Positions 19,222-28,779 of a DNA stretch of 64,000 nucleotides are shown piece by piece; position 1 is the first letter of the stretch, and each line of letters begins with the position of its first letter. Under the pieces are notes generated by a model. That model searched no databases and was not told where the DNA came from. It saw only the letters and a program-made list of their open reading frames with translations. The position numbers were made by a program, and so were the translations under genes. Source of the DNA: Spraguea lophii (Eukaryota > Microsporidia > Spragueidae); the NCBI GenBank assembly GCA_001887945.1, contig LDOQ01000212.1, positions 1-64,000 on the forward strand, in the 5' to 3' direction.

Positions 19222-20553
19222 TTAATAAATAAAAACTTCATGTTTTTCCAATCCATATTTAGAAAAATATGGGTGCCTTGCTATTCTTAATTCATCTGAT
19301 TTTTTAGCACCCAATCTTGATGGATTGGATGATAAAAGTTGCTTTATTAAATTTTTTAAATCTTCTGAAATATTTGGATTTTTAAATGGTCTCATCATAT
19401 TGCCCATAATCATTATTTTAAGCATCTCCCATTTATCTGTAATACCTATAACAAGGTTTTCGGAAACGGGATATGGGAAAGCATTTTCATATATATTATA
19501 GAGTGTAACACCGAATGCCCACCAGTCGGCATCATAATTTAATTCGTGTGGAGAAAGAGGATCTAAAGCCTCCGGTGGTCTAAAATATACTGGTTTAAAA
19601 CCGGCTGTCATACTATAACCAGAATCTTTTTTAATACTGCATCCGAAATCTATCAATTTTAGTTTTTTATCATAACTAATTCCTATATTATCTAATTTGA
19701 TATCCCCATGAACTATTCGTTGTTTATGTAAAGAAACAATAGCCAAAAATAAATCTTTGATATAGTTTTGTAACTCTGAATCAGATAATTCTTTTTTTCG
19801 AATTTTAGATTCCAACGTTGTTTCTAATAGTTCTTGAACTAAATATACAACATCCTTTTCAAAATATCCAGCGAAGCCCTCGCATACGTAATCATTCTTA
19901 TTTAATTGAAAAAATTTCAAAAAATATAGTTCATTGTCATAAAATGTTTGACCATGAGGGAAACATCCACCTTTAACACGATCTTTTATTTTTAAAGCAT
20001 ATTTATGGTTACAACCAGATTTTTTGACAATTTTAAAAACTTCGCCTAAAAAGCCACTACCTATCTTTTCTTCCTTTTTAAAATTATCTAAAAAGTCTGT
20101 AAATTTATCTGGGAAGCAACATACTTTTCTGTCGGTATAACTAAACGATATTTCATCGACTTTCTCCTTGTCCAATCCCGGGTATATAAGAAATAATTGA
20201 TCATTCTGTTGGCGGTGTTCAACTTTATAATTACCGATAAAAGGTTTGTTACGATTATTCACAGTTCTAGTTAGAAAAGATCCAAAGTTTGTAGTCGTTT
20301 TTTTTACTATACTTTGAAGAGTTGTATTGTTTTTATTATTCATTTCTATAATGTAATCCTCTTTTCCGTTATGATTATTATTTCCGATACCTCTTTGCTT
20401 GTTTTCTTTTACCTCATTATTTTCAATACATTTTTTTTCTGCAACTGAAATCTTTTCCTTTTTATTTTGTACTAATAGAACTACCATTAATATTCCAAAA
20501 ATTAAAACCAATAATGAAATCCCAATCAAAATTAATTTATTGTTTCTATTCAT
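19222..20553 (-). CDS. Membrane-anchored serine/threonine protein kinase
   Basis: The protein has 443 residues. Residues 7-29 form one strong transmembrane helix or uncleaved signal anchor, followed by a 130-residue Asn/Lys-rich linker. The kinase domain spans about residues 160-435: glycine loop GSGFLGEV (165-172), ATP-binding Lys188 in YALKIK, catalytic loop HGDIKLDN (282-289; HGD replaces the usual HRD), DFG (302-304), a PPEAL motif replacing APE, and DADWWAFGV. Lys, Asp and DFG are present, so catalysis is plausible. The DWWAFGV helix recalls AGC-type kinases but the subfamily is uncertain. The single anchor suggests a kinase in the secretory pathway or on the parasite surface; which side the domain faces cannot be told. 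No CCC motif precedes the start. Confidence 0.85.
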   Translation of the reverse strand: MNRNNKLILIGISLLVLIFGILMVVLLVQNKKEKISVAEKKCIENNEVKENKQRGIGNNNHNGKEDYIIEMNNKNNTTLQSIVKKTTTNFGSFLTRTVNNRNKPFIGNYKVEHRQQNDQLFLIYPGLDKEKVDEISFSYTDRKVCCFPDKFTDFLDNFKKEEKIGSGFLGEVFKIVKKSGCNHKYALKIKDRVKGGCFPHGQTFYDNELYFLKFFQLNKNDYVCEGFAGYFEKDVVYLVQELLETTLESKIRKKELSDSELQNYIKDLFLAIVSLHKQRIVHGDIKLDNIGISYDKKLKLIDFGCSIKKDSGYSMTAGFKPVYFRPPEALDPLSPHELNYDADWWAFGVTLYNIYENAFPYPVSENLVIGITDKWEMLKIMIMGNMMRPFKNPNISEDLKNLIKQLLSSNPSRLGAKKSDELRIARHPYFSKYGLEKHEVFIY

Positions 20554-21944
20554 AGATTAACAACATAATTGAATTATATAAATATATAATTTGAATGACA
20601 GGTATACAATAAACTTTATTTGGTTAATTGCCCCGTTTTGCGTATTCTATATAATATAAAAAGGAGAACAATGAAATAAAACCGTTTCTTATAAAAATTG
20701 TATATTTATATTATAAATTTATTCGAAATTTTATGATTTGGAATATACAAGAGAATGTTCGATTACAAATCTTAAAAAAGACGGGTTAAAGAAATACGCT
20801 TCTTATAAGACATTGTTTATTCAAAATGTCTATTTATATGACCAAGATGAATTGTTTCGAATTCATTTTTCAATTTTTTCAAGTAACCAATCATCATTAG
20901 CTGTCAATGTTTAATTTCCTTAATTTATTATTTTTAATTGGTTATCTGAAATAGGAGTTTCTTTCAATATTATTACGGGATTTATTCTTTATCTTTGAAT
21001 ATTGTTAAAGAAGCATTATAAAACATTGAATAAATATATTGAATTTTATTTATTGTTTTCTTATAAGCCTAAATATCATTTCTTTAAGATTTTTTCTAAT
21101 TTTCGTATGTTCTACGTACACCACTTATTATGAAAAAATGAAATGCTGTATTTACAGATATATATAAGCTAATATTTTATTATCGAATATTTGGTTCACA
21201 TACTATTTATTTAATATAATAAACAAAAAAAATATTCATATAAATAGAAATAAAAATAAAAATTTTCTTTTTTAAAATAACACTTTTATCTTCAGCGAAA
21301 TATTATGGCTAATCACCTTACATTATTTATGAAAATATTTGTTTCTGAAAACATAATCAAGCTTACATTAATAATTTTGTACACATATCCACCAGCTTCA
21401 TCTTGTTTTGTTTCCCATACATTATAATTTTGCATATAATACGCTTTATCGTTTTCTAATAATTTTACTAAATTTTTAATCTCATTATTGATATAATATT
21501 TTTTAGTCACTAATTAATCGAAAAACTGTAAATACACCAATAAACAGGATTTTAAGCTTAATTTAGCAATAATGACGCCATATAAAGTATAAATAAATTT
21601 ACACACCTACGCTTTCACTTACTCAATTTTCCTTTTTTGCCTAAAAATTTTTATGTGTGAGAGATTGTTACGTCATACCTGAGAGTTAATTACCATTACT
21701 GTCTATTATCTATTTTGTTACTTATACAGAATATTATCATATATGTTTTTTATATCTTTTTCTTTATAAAGCAATAAACATTTTGTATTATTATACAATA
21801 AGAAGTTTATCTTTATAATAAAAAATTCAATTTTATGTTTTATATTTTAAAAATCATTATTAACACAAAAAAATTTTTATAGTTAATTGATATTGATAAT
21901 ATATTTATAGAAAAATTATTATAACATGGAAATTTCACTTATCT
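20554..21944. other. Long intergenic region without a supported gene
   Basis: The region has low GC. The only open frame, a 65-codon minus-strand one at 21313-21510, has no recognisable domain, start motif or homologue in the window and is not called. The last 100 bp are extremely AT-rich and precede the LRR gene start. Confidence 0.4.
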
Positions 21945-24587
21945 ATGTTTTTATTCTTTACAGTATTATTGTGCACTCGTATTACTCGATCTCTCGTTGG
22001 TCTTTTAGATTCTTTATCAGATAATACTAACGAATATAAGATGTATCAAAATTGTTATATAGAAGAATTAAATTCTGATGATATAGATATCAATATAAAT
22101 CTTCGAGAGTTGAGTCTTGAGTTAAATTTATTTAAGGGATCTAAGAAAATACCGAGACTTATTTGTGAATGTATAAAATTGAAAGTTTTTAAATCAACCA
22201 ATGGTTTTTTAGATAACTTACCAGATACTTTTACCAAATTAATCAACTTAGAACATTTGATACTGAATAAAAATGAATTTACAGAGATACCGATTACTGT
22301 ATTTTCGTTAATCAATTTACAAAAATTGGAAATGCAAGATAATCATATAAAAAGTATTCATAATAACATCAAATATTTAAAACAGTTAAAAATATTAAAG
22401 TTAACAAAGAATCTTATTACATATCTTCCTTCTGGATTTTGTGAACTCAAACAATTAATCAATTTAAATTTGTCAAATAACAAAATAATGTTTAATCTCA
22501 AAGTGTTTTCAGTATCTGAAGATAAACATATTGATTTTTTTGATATTATGAGTTCTCTTAATTTAAATGTTTTGTATTTAGAACATACAAAGTTAGAATG
22601 CATTCCTGACAGATTTGAGTTTAAAAATATAGTTGAATTCTATGCAAATAGAAACAAACTTTCTGATATTCCTGTAAGCACATTACGGAATTCTTCTTTG
22701 AAATCAATATATCTTGATAACAATCATTTTAAAAAGTTTCCGTATAATATTTTGACTTTAGAACATTTAGAATTATTTTCAATAGAATCAAATTATATTT
22801 ATACGACAATAAAAATAACAGATTTGGTATCTCCAAATTTAAAATTTCTGAATTTAAATAATAATAAAATCAAGAATTTTTATATTTCTTCAGATGCTGT
22901 TCCATGTTTAACAACATTAAGCTTAAATAATAATCATATAGAAAATTTTATAATAAACTTTACAAGCAATTCATCATTAGAAAAAATATATTTAAGAAAA
23001 AACAATATATCCGTTTTAGACAAAAAGTTTACGAATTTTAAAAGTCTTAACCTTTTGGATTTACGAGAAAATAATATTTGTAAAATTTCCGATTTAAATG
23101 TTATAAGTCACGAAAAAATGGTATTAAAAATACAATTGGACACAATTAATCTGGCTGAAAATCTTTTCTCAACACTTTCAGCAGAAAAGGTTAGTATAAC
23201 ATGCAAACGTAAACCAGCATCGGAGAATGATTTGAATCTTTTAAAACAAAATAACGATGAAAATAAGTTAAAAATCTTAAAATTGAAATTCTGTTATTTA
23301 TCAAAAATTCCGAAAGGTATAAAACGTCTTAGTTCAGTAGAATGTTTATCTTTTAAGAATAACAAAATAAAAAAGGTTTACAACGATTTTAAAGATATCA
23401 AATTTTTAAAGAAACTTGATTTATCTTATAACCAAATCAAATTCCTTGATCCAAATATTTTGTTGTTAGAATCGCTGGAATCTTTAAATCTTGCTAATAA
23501 TTGTTTAAAAACATTTCCACCATCTATTAAACAAATTAATCACAAAAAACTTAAAGTAAATTGGGACAAATGCGGCGATTTTCTTCGTGGCGATAAAAAA
23601 GATTTGGGATGGATGGATATCCCTTTCACTTATGCACCAGAAATTAAAGTTACTTTTAAGAAAGTCAATTTAGAACATATCACTGCCGCTGAAGTATACA
23701 TGACATATTTTAATGATATGATACAATGGGATATTGAAAAAATACCACAAATAATATTAACAGAACCAGAAAATACCGAAATATCGAATAATGATCTTAT
23801 AAATCTGTGGAATTTATATTTAAAACCTCATATTACAACTGAAAGTTTAATAAATTCTATGGAAAAATATGTAAATGCATTATGTAAAATAGAAACGTTG
23901 AGATACTCATTTATCAATTTTTTCAATTCTAAACAATATAATAAAATAAAACTATATCTTTATACGATATTCAATACGATAAAAGATAAAAACGATCCCA
24001 AACAGATAGAAAATATATGTACCGCTATTTCTCAGGAGGTAGATTTTTGTTATGATGCCCAATACGAAATGCTTCAATATATCTATATTTCCTTAAAACA
24101 CGACGGAGTCATGGATATTTCATATTTTATCGAAAATCTTATTTCTAAAATAAAATACGACATTCTGTCTCGTATAATAACATCAAATGATCACAGTCAA
24201 AATGTACATAAGCTTGGTTATTGGAGGAATAAACTCGCAGATGAACTTGGATTTATCAAAAACATGATTAGTTATGGTTACCTCCGTTCTGAAAAACTAA
24301 TTGACAAGAAAATGTATATTTTATATCAATTTTTCCTCCTATTTAAAGTTGAAAGCGTGGCTCAAGAAATTGTCGATACAATCAATGAAAATGGAAATTT
24401 ATTATGTATTGCTTCCCAGTTTATATATGAAAATGAACAGAAAGAATCTAAATTAAAAGAATATATGGAATTTGATGATATCGAATTACTAAATATAGAA
24501 AAAATTACAAAAGAAGGTATAATTTTTATATTGAAAAAAATGAAACTCGTATACAAAAATAAAACAAAAAGACTAAGAAACTTATAA
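21945..24587 (+). CDS. Secreted LRR protein with NEL-like (IpaH-type E3 ligase) C-terminal domain
   Basis: The protein has 880 residues: a signal peptide (1 to about 18), a long leucine-rich repeat solenoid (about 50-560; repeats such as LKILKLTKN and LKKLDLSYNQI), and a helical C-terminal domain (about 590-880) shared with the paralogues at 34107 and 38990. That domain has the features of the NEL domain of bacterial LRR effectors (IpaH, SspH, SlrP): a CYD motif (Cys702-x-Asp704) within an amphipathic helix where NEL has its catalytic CxD, followed about 60 residues later by a W...LADELGF helix (about 763), matching the conserved Leu-Ala-Glu-x-Leu helix of NEL. NEL enzymes form a ubiquitin thioester on the Cys and are targeted by their LRRs. 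Secretion into the host is inferred. There is no transmembrane segment and no CCC start motif. Confidence 0.8.
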   Translation: MFLFFTVLLCTRITRSLVGLLDSLSDNTNEYKMYQNCYIEELNSDDIDININLRELSLELNLFKGSKKIPRLICECIKLKVFKSTNGFLDNLPDTFTKLINLEHLILNKNEFTEIPITVFSLINLQKLEMQDNHIKSIHNNIKYLKQLKILKLTKNLITYLPSGFCELKQLINLNLSNNKIMFNLKVFSVSEDKHIDFFDIMSSLNLNVLYLEHTKLECIPDRFEFKNIVEFYANRNKLSDIPVSTLRNSSLKSIYLDNNHFKKFPYNILTLEHLELFSIESNYIYTTIKITDLVSPNLKFLNLNNNKIKNFYISSDAVPCLTTLSLNNNHIENFIINFTSNSSLEKIYLRKNNISVLDKKFTNFKSLNLLDLRENNICKISDLNVISHEKMVLKIQLDTINLAENLFSTLSAEKVSITCKRKPASENDLNLLKQNNDENKLKILKLKFCYLSKIPKGIKRLSSVECLSFKNNKIKKVYNDFKDIKFLKKLDLSYNQIKFLDPNILLLESLESLNLANNCLKTFPPSIKQINHKKLKVNWDKCGDFLRGDKKDLGWMDIPFTYAPEIKVTFKKVNLEHITAAEVYMTYFNDMIQWDIEKIPQIILTEPENTEISNNDLINLWNLYLKPHITTESLINSMEKYVNALCKIETLRYSFINFFNSKQYNKIKLYLYTIFNTIKDKNDPKQIENICTAISQEVDFCYDAQYEMLQYIYISLKHDGVMDISYFIENLISKIKYDILSRIITSNDHSQNVHKLGYWRNKLADELGFIKNMISYGYLRSEKLIDKKMYILYQFFLLFKVESVAQEIVDTINENGNLLCIASQFIYENEQKESKLKEYMEFDDIELLNIEKITKEGIIFILKKMKLVYKNKTKRLRNL

Positions 24588-25458
24588 CAAAAATGTATAT
24601 ATTAAGCTATTTATTTAAAAACTGTATAATTATTATATCAATTTATACTTATATTGCTGGTCATACATTCTCTGAAATAAAGTTAACCTAGAAAAATAAA
24701 TATTATTTATTTTAACAATTGTTTTATATAAATAAAAGAAGTTGCGATTTTCGTATATTATCAACTTATAAATTAACCAATTATAATAAATTATAAAAAC
24801 CTCATTTAAAATATATACATTAGCTGATTGGATATTTGAAATAAAAATCATTAATAATTTTAAATTGATTTTGCAGTCATTTTAATAAAGATATTATATA
24901 AAATTCCGAGATACAATAATTGAAATATATATTCGAACAATTCCAAATTGCAATTGCATGGATTATTTTCAATAGAATTAAACTTTTTTCCCTAAAAATG
25001 TCTTATTTACAACAGGCTAAAAAAATTAAACTAAGACTGAGCAATTTTAAAACATGGTTATATTTTATTTTTAAAAGATACTAAATTCTTCTCTTGTAAA
25101 TCCACTCAATATACTTATTAATAAGATGAACAGATAACTTAAAATTTTATGAAAGAGTTTTAATTAACGTTTTCTTGTCAATAATGTATTTATTTATTCG
25201 TTCATTTTGTATGTATCGCATCTGATATTTGTGATAATCTTATGTTTCTTCATAAGAATATTCTTCATTTATAATATTTTAATTAAAATCAATATAAATA
25301 GCCAGTTATTTTCACAATGATCTGAGGTTGGAATTCTTAAAAACACATAATGACTTTTATCAATTAATTTTTGTTGTCATAAACATTAACATAATCTTAT
25401 CTTACATTTCAGATGCTGGTATTTTATTTATAATATACGTTACCATCCGGTTCCGGTT
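24588..25458. other. Intergenic AT-rich DNA downstream of an LRR gene
   Basis: No gene is supported. Open frames here are short and of AT-biased composition. Confidence 0.4.
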
Positions 25459-25617
25459 TAATAAGATTTTAATCATATTCTGAAATACTTTTCAAAATCA
25501 TTAATCAATACAGGAATTGCAGCTACACCAGTTAAACGCAATATCAATGTAAAAATAATATTGTTATACAAATTATGGTAAAACACGTTGTTTTAATCTT
25601 TACACACTCAACTTACC
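25459..25617 (-). mobile_element. Dispersed SINE-like repeat, copy K (5' half, decayed)
   Basis: It matches the 5' half of the repeat body in reverse, including ATTAATCAATACAGGAATTG, CTACACCAGTTAAAC and a terminal ACACTCAAC. The GACTCGG segment is lost and no 3' end is found, so this is a truncated, old copy. Confidence 0.55.
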
Positions 25618-25850
25618 CTATTTTATCAGCTCATAAACTCATAACGAATAAAAAAATCTTCAATAATATATTTTATAATTATAAATATATGGATCTTTCT
25701 CTAAATTACTAATACCTTTTAAAATATTATATTACATTCTGAAAATATAAAAGAATATATTAATATAGATATTAAAAAACATATACGAATATAAATATTA
25801 AATATTATATTTGTAATATAATTTATTATTTTTAATGATTAATTACCCCA

Positions 25851-26414
25851 ATGTTTTTATTAATATTTTTAGTTAAAGTATTTTCCTGGAGAAATGAATA
25901 TATGTTAGGTCCTAAGCATACAGAAACATTCTGGGTTAAGATAGATAAAAAGGATGCATTATTAACATTGGAATTAAATCAAATATCTACAGATGGTCTT
26001 ATTAATTATAGAATTAAAGGACCACAAAAAGAATTGAATGATAATGAATTCCATGTATTATCAGGAGAATCTTTATTAAAAAATTATAAGCAAAAAGGAA
26101 CGTATAAAATAGAAATTCTTAATGCATCAAAAGAAACAGTATATTTTCTATTAGGATGTTACGTAGAAAAGGAAATTGAAGGAGATCCTGATAAAATAGA
26201 AATGAAAAATACTTTAAAACGATTAAGACGTGATTTATCAAATATATATAATCTAAACTTACAATTGGCTGAAAGAAAACAAGAAAATATAAAACAAAGT
26301 AGAAGATATAAAATGTGGTTACAAATTCTTTGTCTTCTTCCATTGGTTTATGCGTTGATTGGATTTTTAAAATTACGTTTGATGAAAAGTTTTTTTACTC
26401 CAGTAAGGAAATAA
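25851..26414 (+). CDS. p24 family (emp24/gp25L) ER-Golgi cargo receptor
   Basis: The architecture is typical of p24 proteins: a signal peptide (residues 1 to about 12), a luminal GOLD-type beta domain (about 20-105), a coiled coil (about 120-150), one transmembrane helix (about 154-172), and a short cytosolic tail with a Phe-Phe pair and a basic end (MKSFFTPVRK) for COPII/COPI sorting. Its 187 residues are close to the usual 190-220. p24 proteins cycle between ER and Golgi and load cargo such as GPI proteins. A CCCC motif lies one base before the ATG. Which p24 subfamily it belongs to cannot be decided. Confidence 0.9.
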   Translation: MFLLIFLVKVFSWRNEYMLGPKHTETFWVKIDKKDALLTLELNQISTDGLINYRIKGPQKELNDNEFHVLSGESLLKNYKQKGTYKIEILNASKETVYFLLGCYVEKEIEGDPDKIEMKNTLKRLRRDLSNIYNLNLQLAERKQENIKQSRRYKMWLQILCLLPLVYALIGFLKLRLMKSFFTPVRK

Positions 26415-26526
26415 ATTTAAAAATTAAATAAATTGTCTTTAAGTCTTAAACTTTTATTTTTAAATAAATTTAATGTTTTTTTTCTACGGGTGTTATTCGT
26501 TGTTTTTATTTGCTGTAATTTATTTT

Positions 26527-26690
26527 AATTAAAATATTCTTATTTACTATGCTATGTTGTAATTAAAATATTTTTATTTGCTATAGGATGTTTTAATTAA
26601 AGTATTTTTATTTACTATGCTATGCTATGATATAATTAAAATATTCTTATTTATTATAATTCTACTCTTCAAGTAAAATATTCTTATGTT
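26527..26690. repeat. 34-bp tandem repeat, about four units
   Basis: The units start with AATTAAAATATTCTTATTTA or a close variant at 26527, 26561, 26595 and 26634; the first two are exactly 34 bp, the third is extended by a short GCTAT duplication and the last is degenerate. It is a minisatellite filling the space between the convergent p24 gene and the next gene. Confidence 0.75.
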
Positions 26691-27273
26691 AAATATATTT
26701 TAAAGAATTTACCAAATTTATAAATTCTATTTTTATCTCTTCATATGTTTTATGAGTTTTATATTTCTCTATATTTATTTTTGTTCTACAATTCTTATTT
26801 AATTGTTTTATAAAATTCTTTATATTTTTCATAGTAATTTTATTTGTATAAAAGCATGATAATACCTTATTAAACTCATTATGAAATTCATCTGCCTCTT
26901 CTTTTATATAAAATGTAAATTGTATTTTATTCTCCTTACCATCTTTCCATTTTATGCCTACTATTTTCTCTTTACAATTTGTTTCTAATTCAAGTGTATT
27001 TTTTATTTTTATTTCCTTCAAAATAACATCTTTTTCTTTATCCTTCTTATTTTTATTTCCATCAATATGTAATCGTACTCTCAAAGTATCCTTATCTAAT
27101 GTTATCTCAATTATTTTTTCATTATCCGTATATATATGAACATATTGATATGTTATATTATTATTTGAATTATAATAATTATATTCTATTGTTTTTGTAA
27201 ATGGTAATATTTCTGTTGAACTATCAGGTCTGGTGGTATATCGGAATATTGTCCAAAATCTTTTCATTTGCAT
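26689..27273 (-). CDS. Hypothetical protein, possible PH-like fold
   Basis: The protein has 194 residues and no signal peptide or membrane segment. Alternating hydrophobic strands in residues about 25-115 followed by an amphipathic helix (EEADEFHNEFNKVL, about 127-140) suggest a PH, RanBD or EVH1-like fold, but no family-specific motif was recognised. The C-terminal 50 residues are basic and helical. The start is uncertain between Met1 and Met3. No CCC motif precedes it. Confidence 0.55.
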   Translation of the reverse strand: MQMKRFWTIFRYTTRPDSSTEILPFTKTIEYNYYNSNNNITYQYVHIYTDNEKIIEITLDKDTLRVRLHIDGNKNKKDKEKDVILKEIKIKNTLELETNCKEKIVGIKWKDGKENKIQFTFYIKEEADEFHNEFNKVLSCFYTNKITMKNIKNFIKQLNKNCRTKINIEKYKTHKTYEEIKIEFINLVNSLKYI

Positions 27274-28033
27274 AAATAAAATATTTTTATTTTAATAGAA
27301 AGATTAATTGGCTATGAAATATTTTATGGTTTTTTTTATTTGGCCGTATTTACGAATATAATAATTTTTATTTAATTCTAATCTGTTTTAATCTTCAGTA
27401 TTTACGTTTAACAATTTGATAAATAAAAAAATACTTAATCATTTTCTTATGTAACATTTTATCAAGGTGGTTGTTCAACCACTTATTTTTATTTTAAAAA
27501 TTTTCAATCATATTTTAATTATTGTATTTTTTACTTGTGATTGAATTCTTTACTATAATTATATCATGAGATCATATTTTTTTTATCACGAAAGATTTTA
27601 AATTTATAATTATAAATAATATTTTAATTATAAATAAAATAATGTAACTCTATAATTTTAAAAAAAATATTATAGGAATAAAATCTTATTAAACCAAGAA
27701 TGAAAATAATAAAGAATATAAAATTATAGATGTTATAAAATTATAAATGTTATATTTTAATAACCATTATTATAGAATATTTATAATGTTTTATAACACT
27801 TTCAATTAAAAGATAACATTTATAATTTTATAATACTTATAATTCTTTTTTTAGCTACAAACAATGTTTATATTATTTCATTTGCTTTTAAATAAGTTTT
27901 TATTATTATTTCATTTTCTTTATGCCAACGGAATATTTAATTTAAAATTCACTGTATAATTTATTTCTAAAAATATTCAATATTACCATAAAAATCTATT
28001 TCTAAAAATATTTATTATTATTATCATAACAAT
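27274..28033. other. Intergenic AT-rich DNA with a 21-bp inverted repeat
   Basis: No gene is seen. A perfect inverted repeat, TTATAAAATTATAAATGTTAT at 27733-27753 less its last base plus the complementary copy at 27813-27833, has a 59-bp loop. A smaller hairpin, GTGGTTG-TT-CAACCAC, lies at about 27467-27482. Either could be a transcript-end structure, but this is speculation. Confidence 0.45.
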
Positions 28034-28546
28034 TTATTTAATAGTCACACCTCTTTGTAAACACATCTTTTTATATAATTCTCTTTCTAATGCCTCTTTC
28101 TTCTTTTTATAGAAAATATCATCATCTTTATGGTGTTTGGTACTCTTTTTCTTCTCTTGCAATTTTTTAGAAAGTTCGAATATCTTTTCACCAAATCCTT
28201 GTTGTATGGATTCAGCTTCTCCATAAATCAAAATCTTTTCATTTTTTAAAACTTTCATTCTATCTTTTAATTCACTCCACCAGCTTTCACTAATCAGTCT
28301 ATCCATATATAGATAATACATTTTCTCTTTTTCATCTTCAATGTTGTTTGCTTCTTCCGTTATTCTTTTAGCACAGAGTATAAGTTGTTTGTATAATATC
28401 TGTGTTGGAACTTTATCTTCTAGCAATGAATAATATTTTTCTAATTCTTCGGAGCATTCTCCGGATTTATCTTTATTTCTTCCTTTTGCAAAAAATGTGC
28501 CAGTGATTATTAAGACGCTGATGCAGATTATTAAGGCCTCAATCAT
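28034..28546 (-). CDS. SEC66: Sec66/Sec71-like subunit of the post-translational ER translocon
   Basis: The protein has 170 residues with an N-terminal transmembrane helix (about 4-20) followed by a cytosolic helical domain. The conserved pattern of Sec66 is present: LYKQLILCAKRI, a short loop, a W-W-x-x-L segment (ESWWSELKDRM) and a following Glu/Gln-rich helix (IYGEAESIQQGFGEKIF). Yeast Sec66 (206 residues) works with Sec62, Sec63 and Sec72 in post-translational import through Sec61. ACCC lies 6 nt before the ATG. Confidence 0.75.
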   Translation of the reverse strand: MIEALIICISVLIITGTFFAKGRNKDKSGECSEELEKYYSLLEDKVPTQILYKQLILCAKRITEEANNIEDEKEKMYYLYMDRLISESWWSELKDRMKVLKNEKILIYGEAESIQQGFGEKIFELSKKLQEKKKSTKHHKDDDIFYKKKKEALERELYKKMCLQRGVTIK

Positions 28547-28773
28547 TTTAAGGGTGTTTTCTTTTAAATTAAAAAATTTGTAAAAATAGTATTTATCAGT
28601 TGTTATGTTTTAAAGGAAAATAGTATAAAAATTTCTAAAATGAGATATTGATTATTAAACATTCTTCTGTGATTATTTTAATAACCATTTTTTATTTTAT
28701 ATATTTTTTTGTATAAAATATAAAATAAAAAATATTTTTAATGCAGAAATATTGCATTGTTTATGTTAATTCA

Positions 28774-28776
28774 CCC
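28774..28776 (+). promoter_or_regulatory. CCC start-proximal motif deciding the RFWD3-like start at 28780
   Basis: CCC ends 3 nt before the ATG at 28780. No such motif precedes the upstream in-frame ATG at 28741. The spacing is as in thymidylate kinase and NOP58. Confidence 0.55.
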
Positions 28777-28779
28777 TGC

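Noticed and set aside
21313..21510. 65-codon minus-strand frame upstream of an LRR gene
   Set aside because: It has no domain, paralogue or start motif; chance occurrence in AT-rich DNA is likely.
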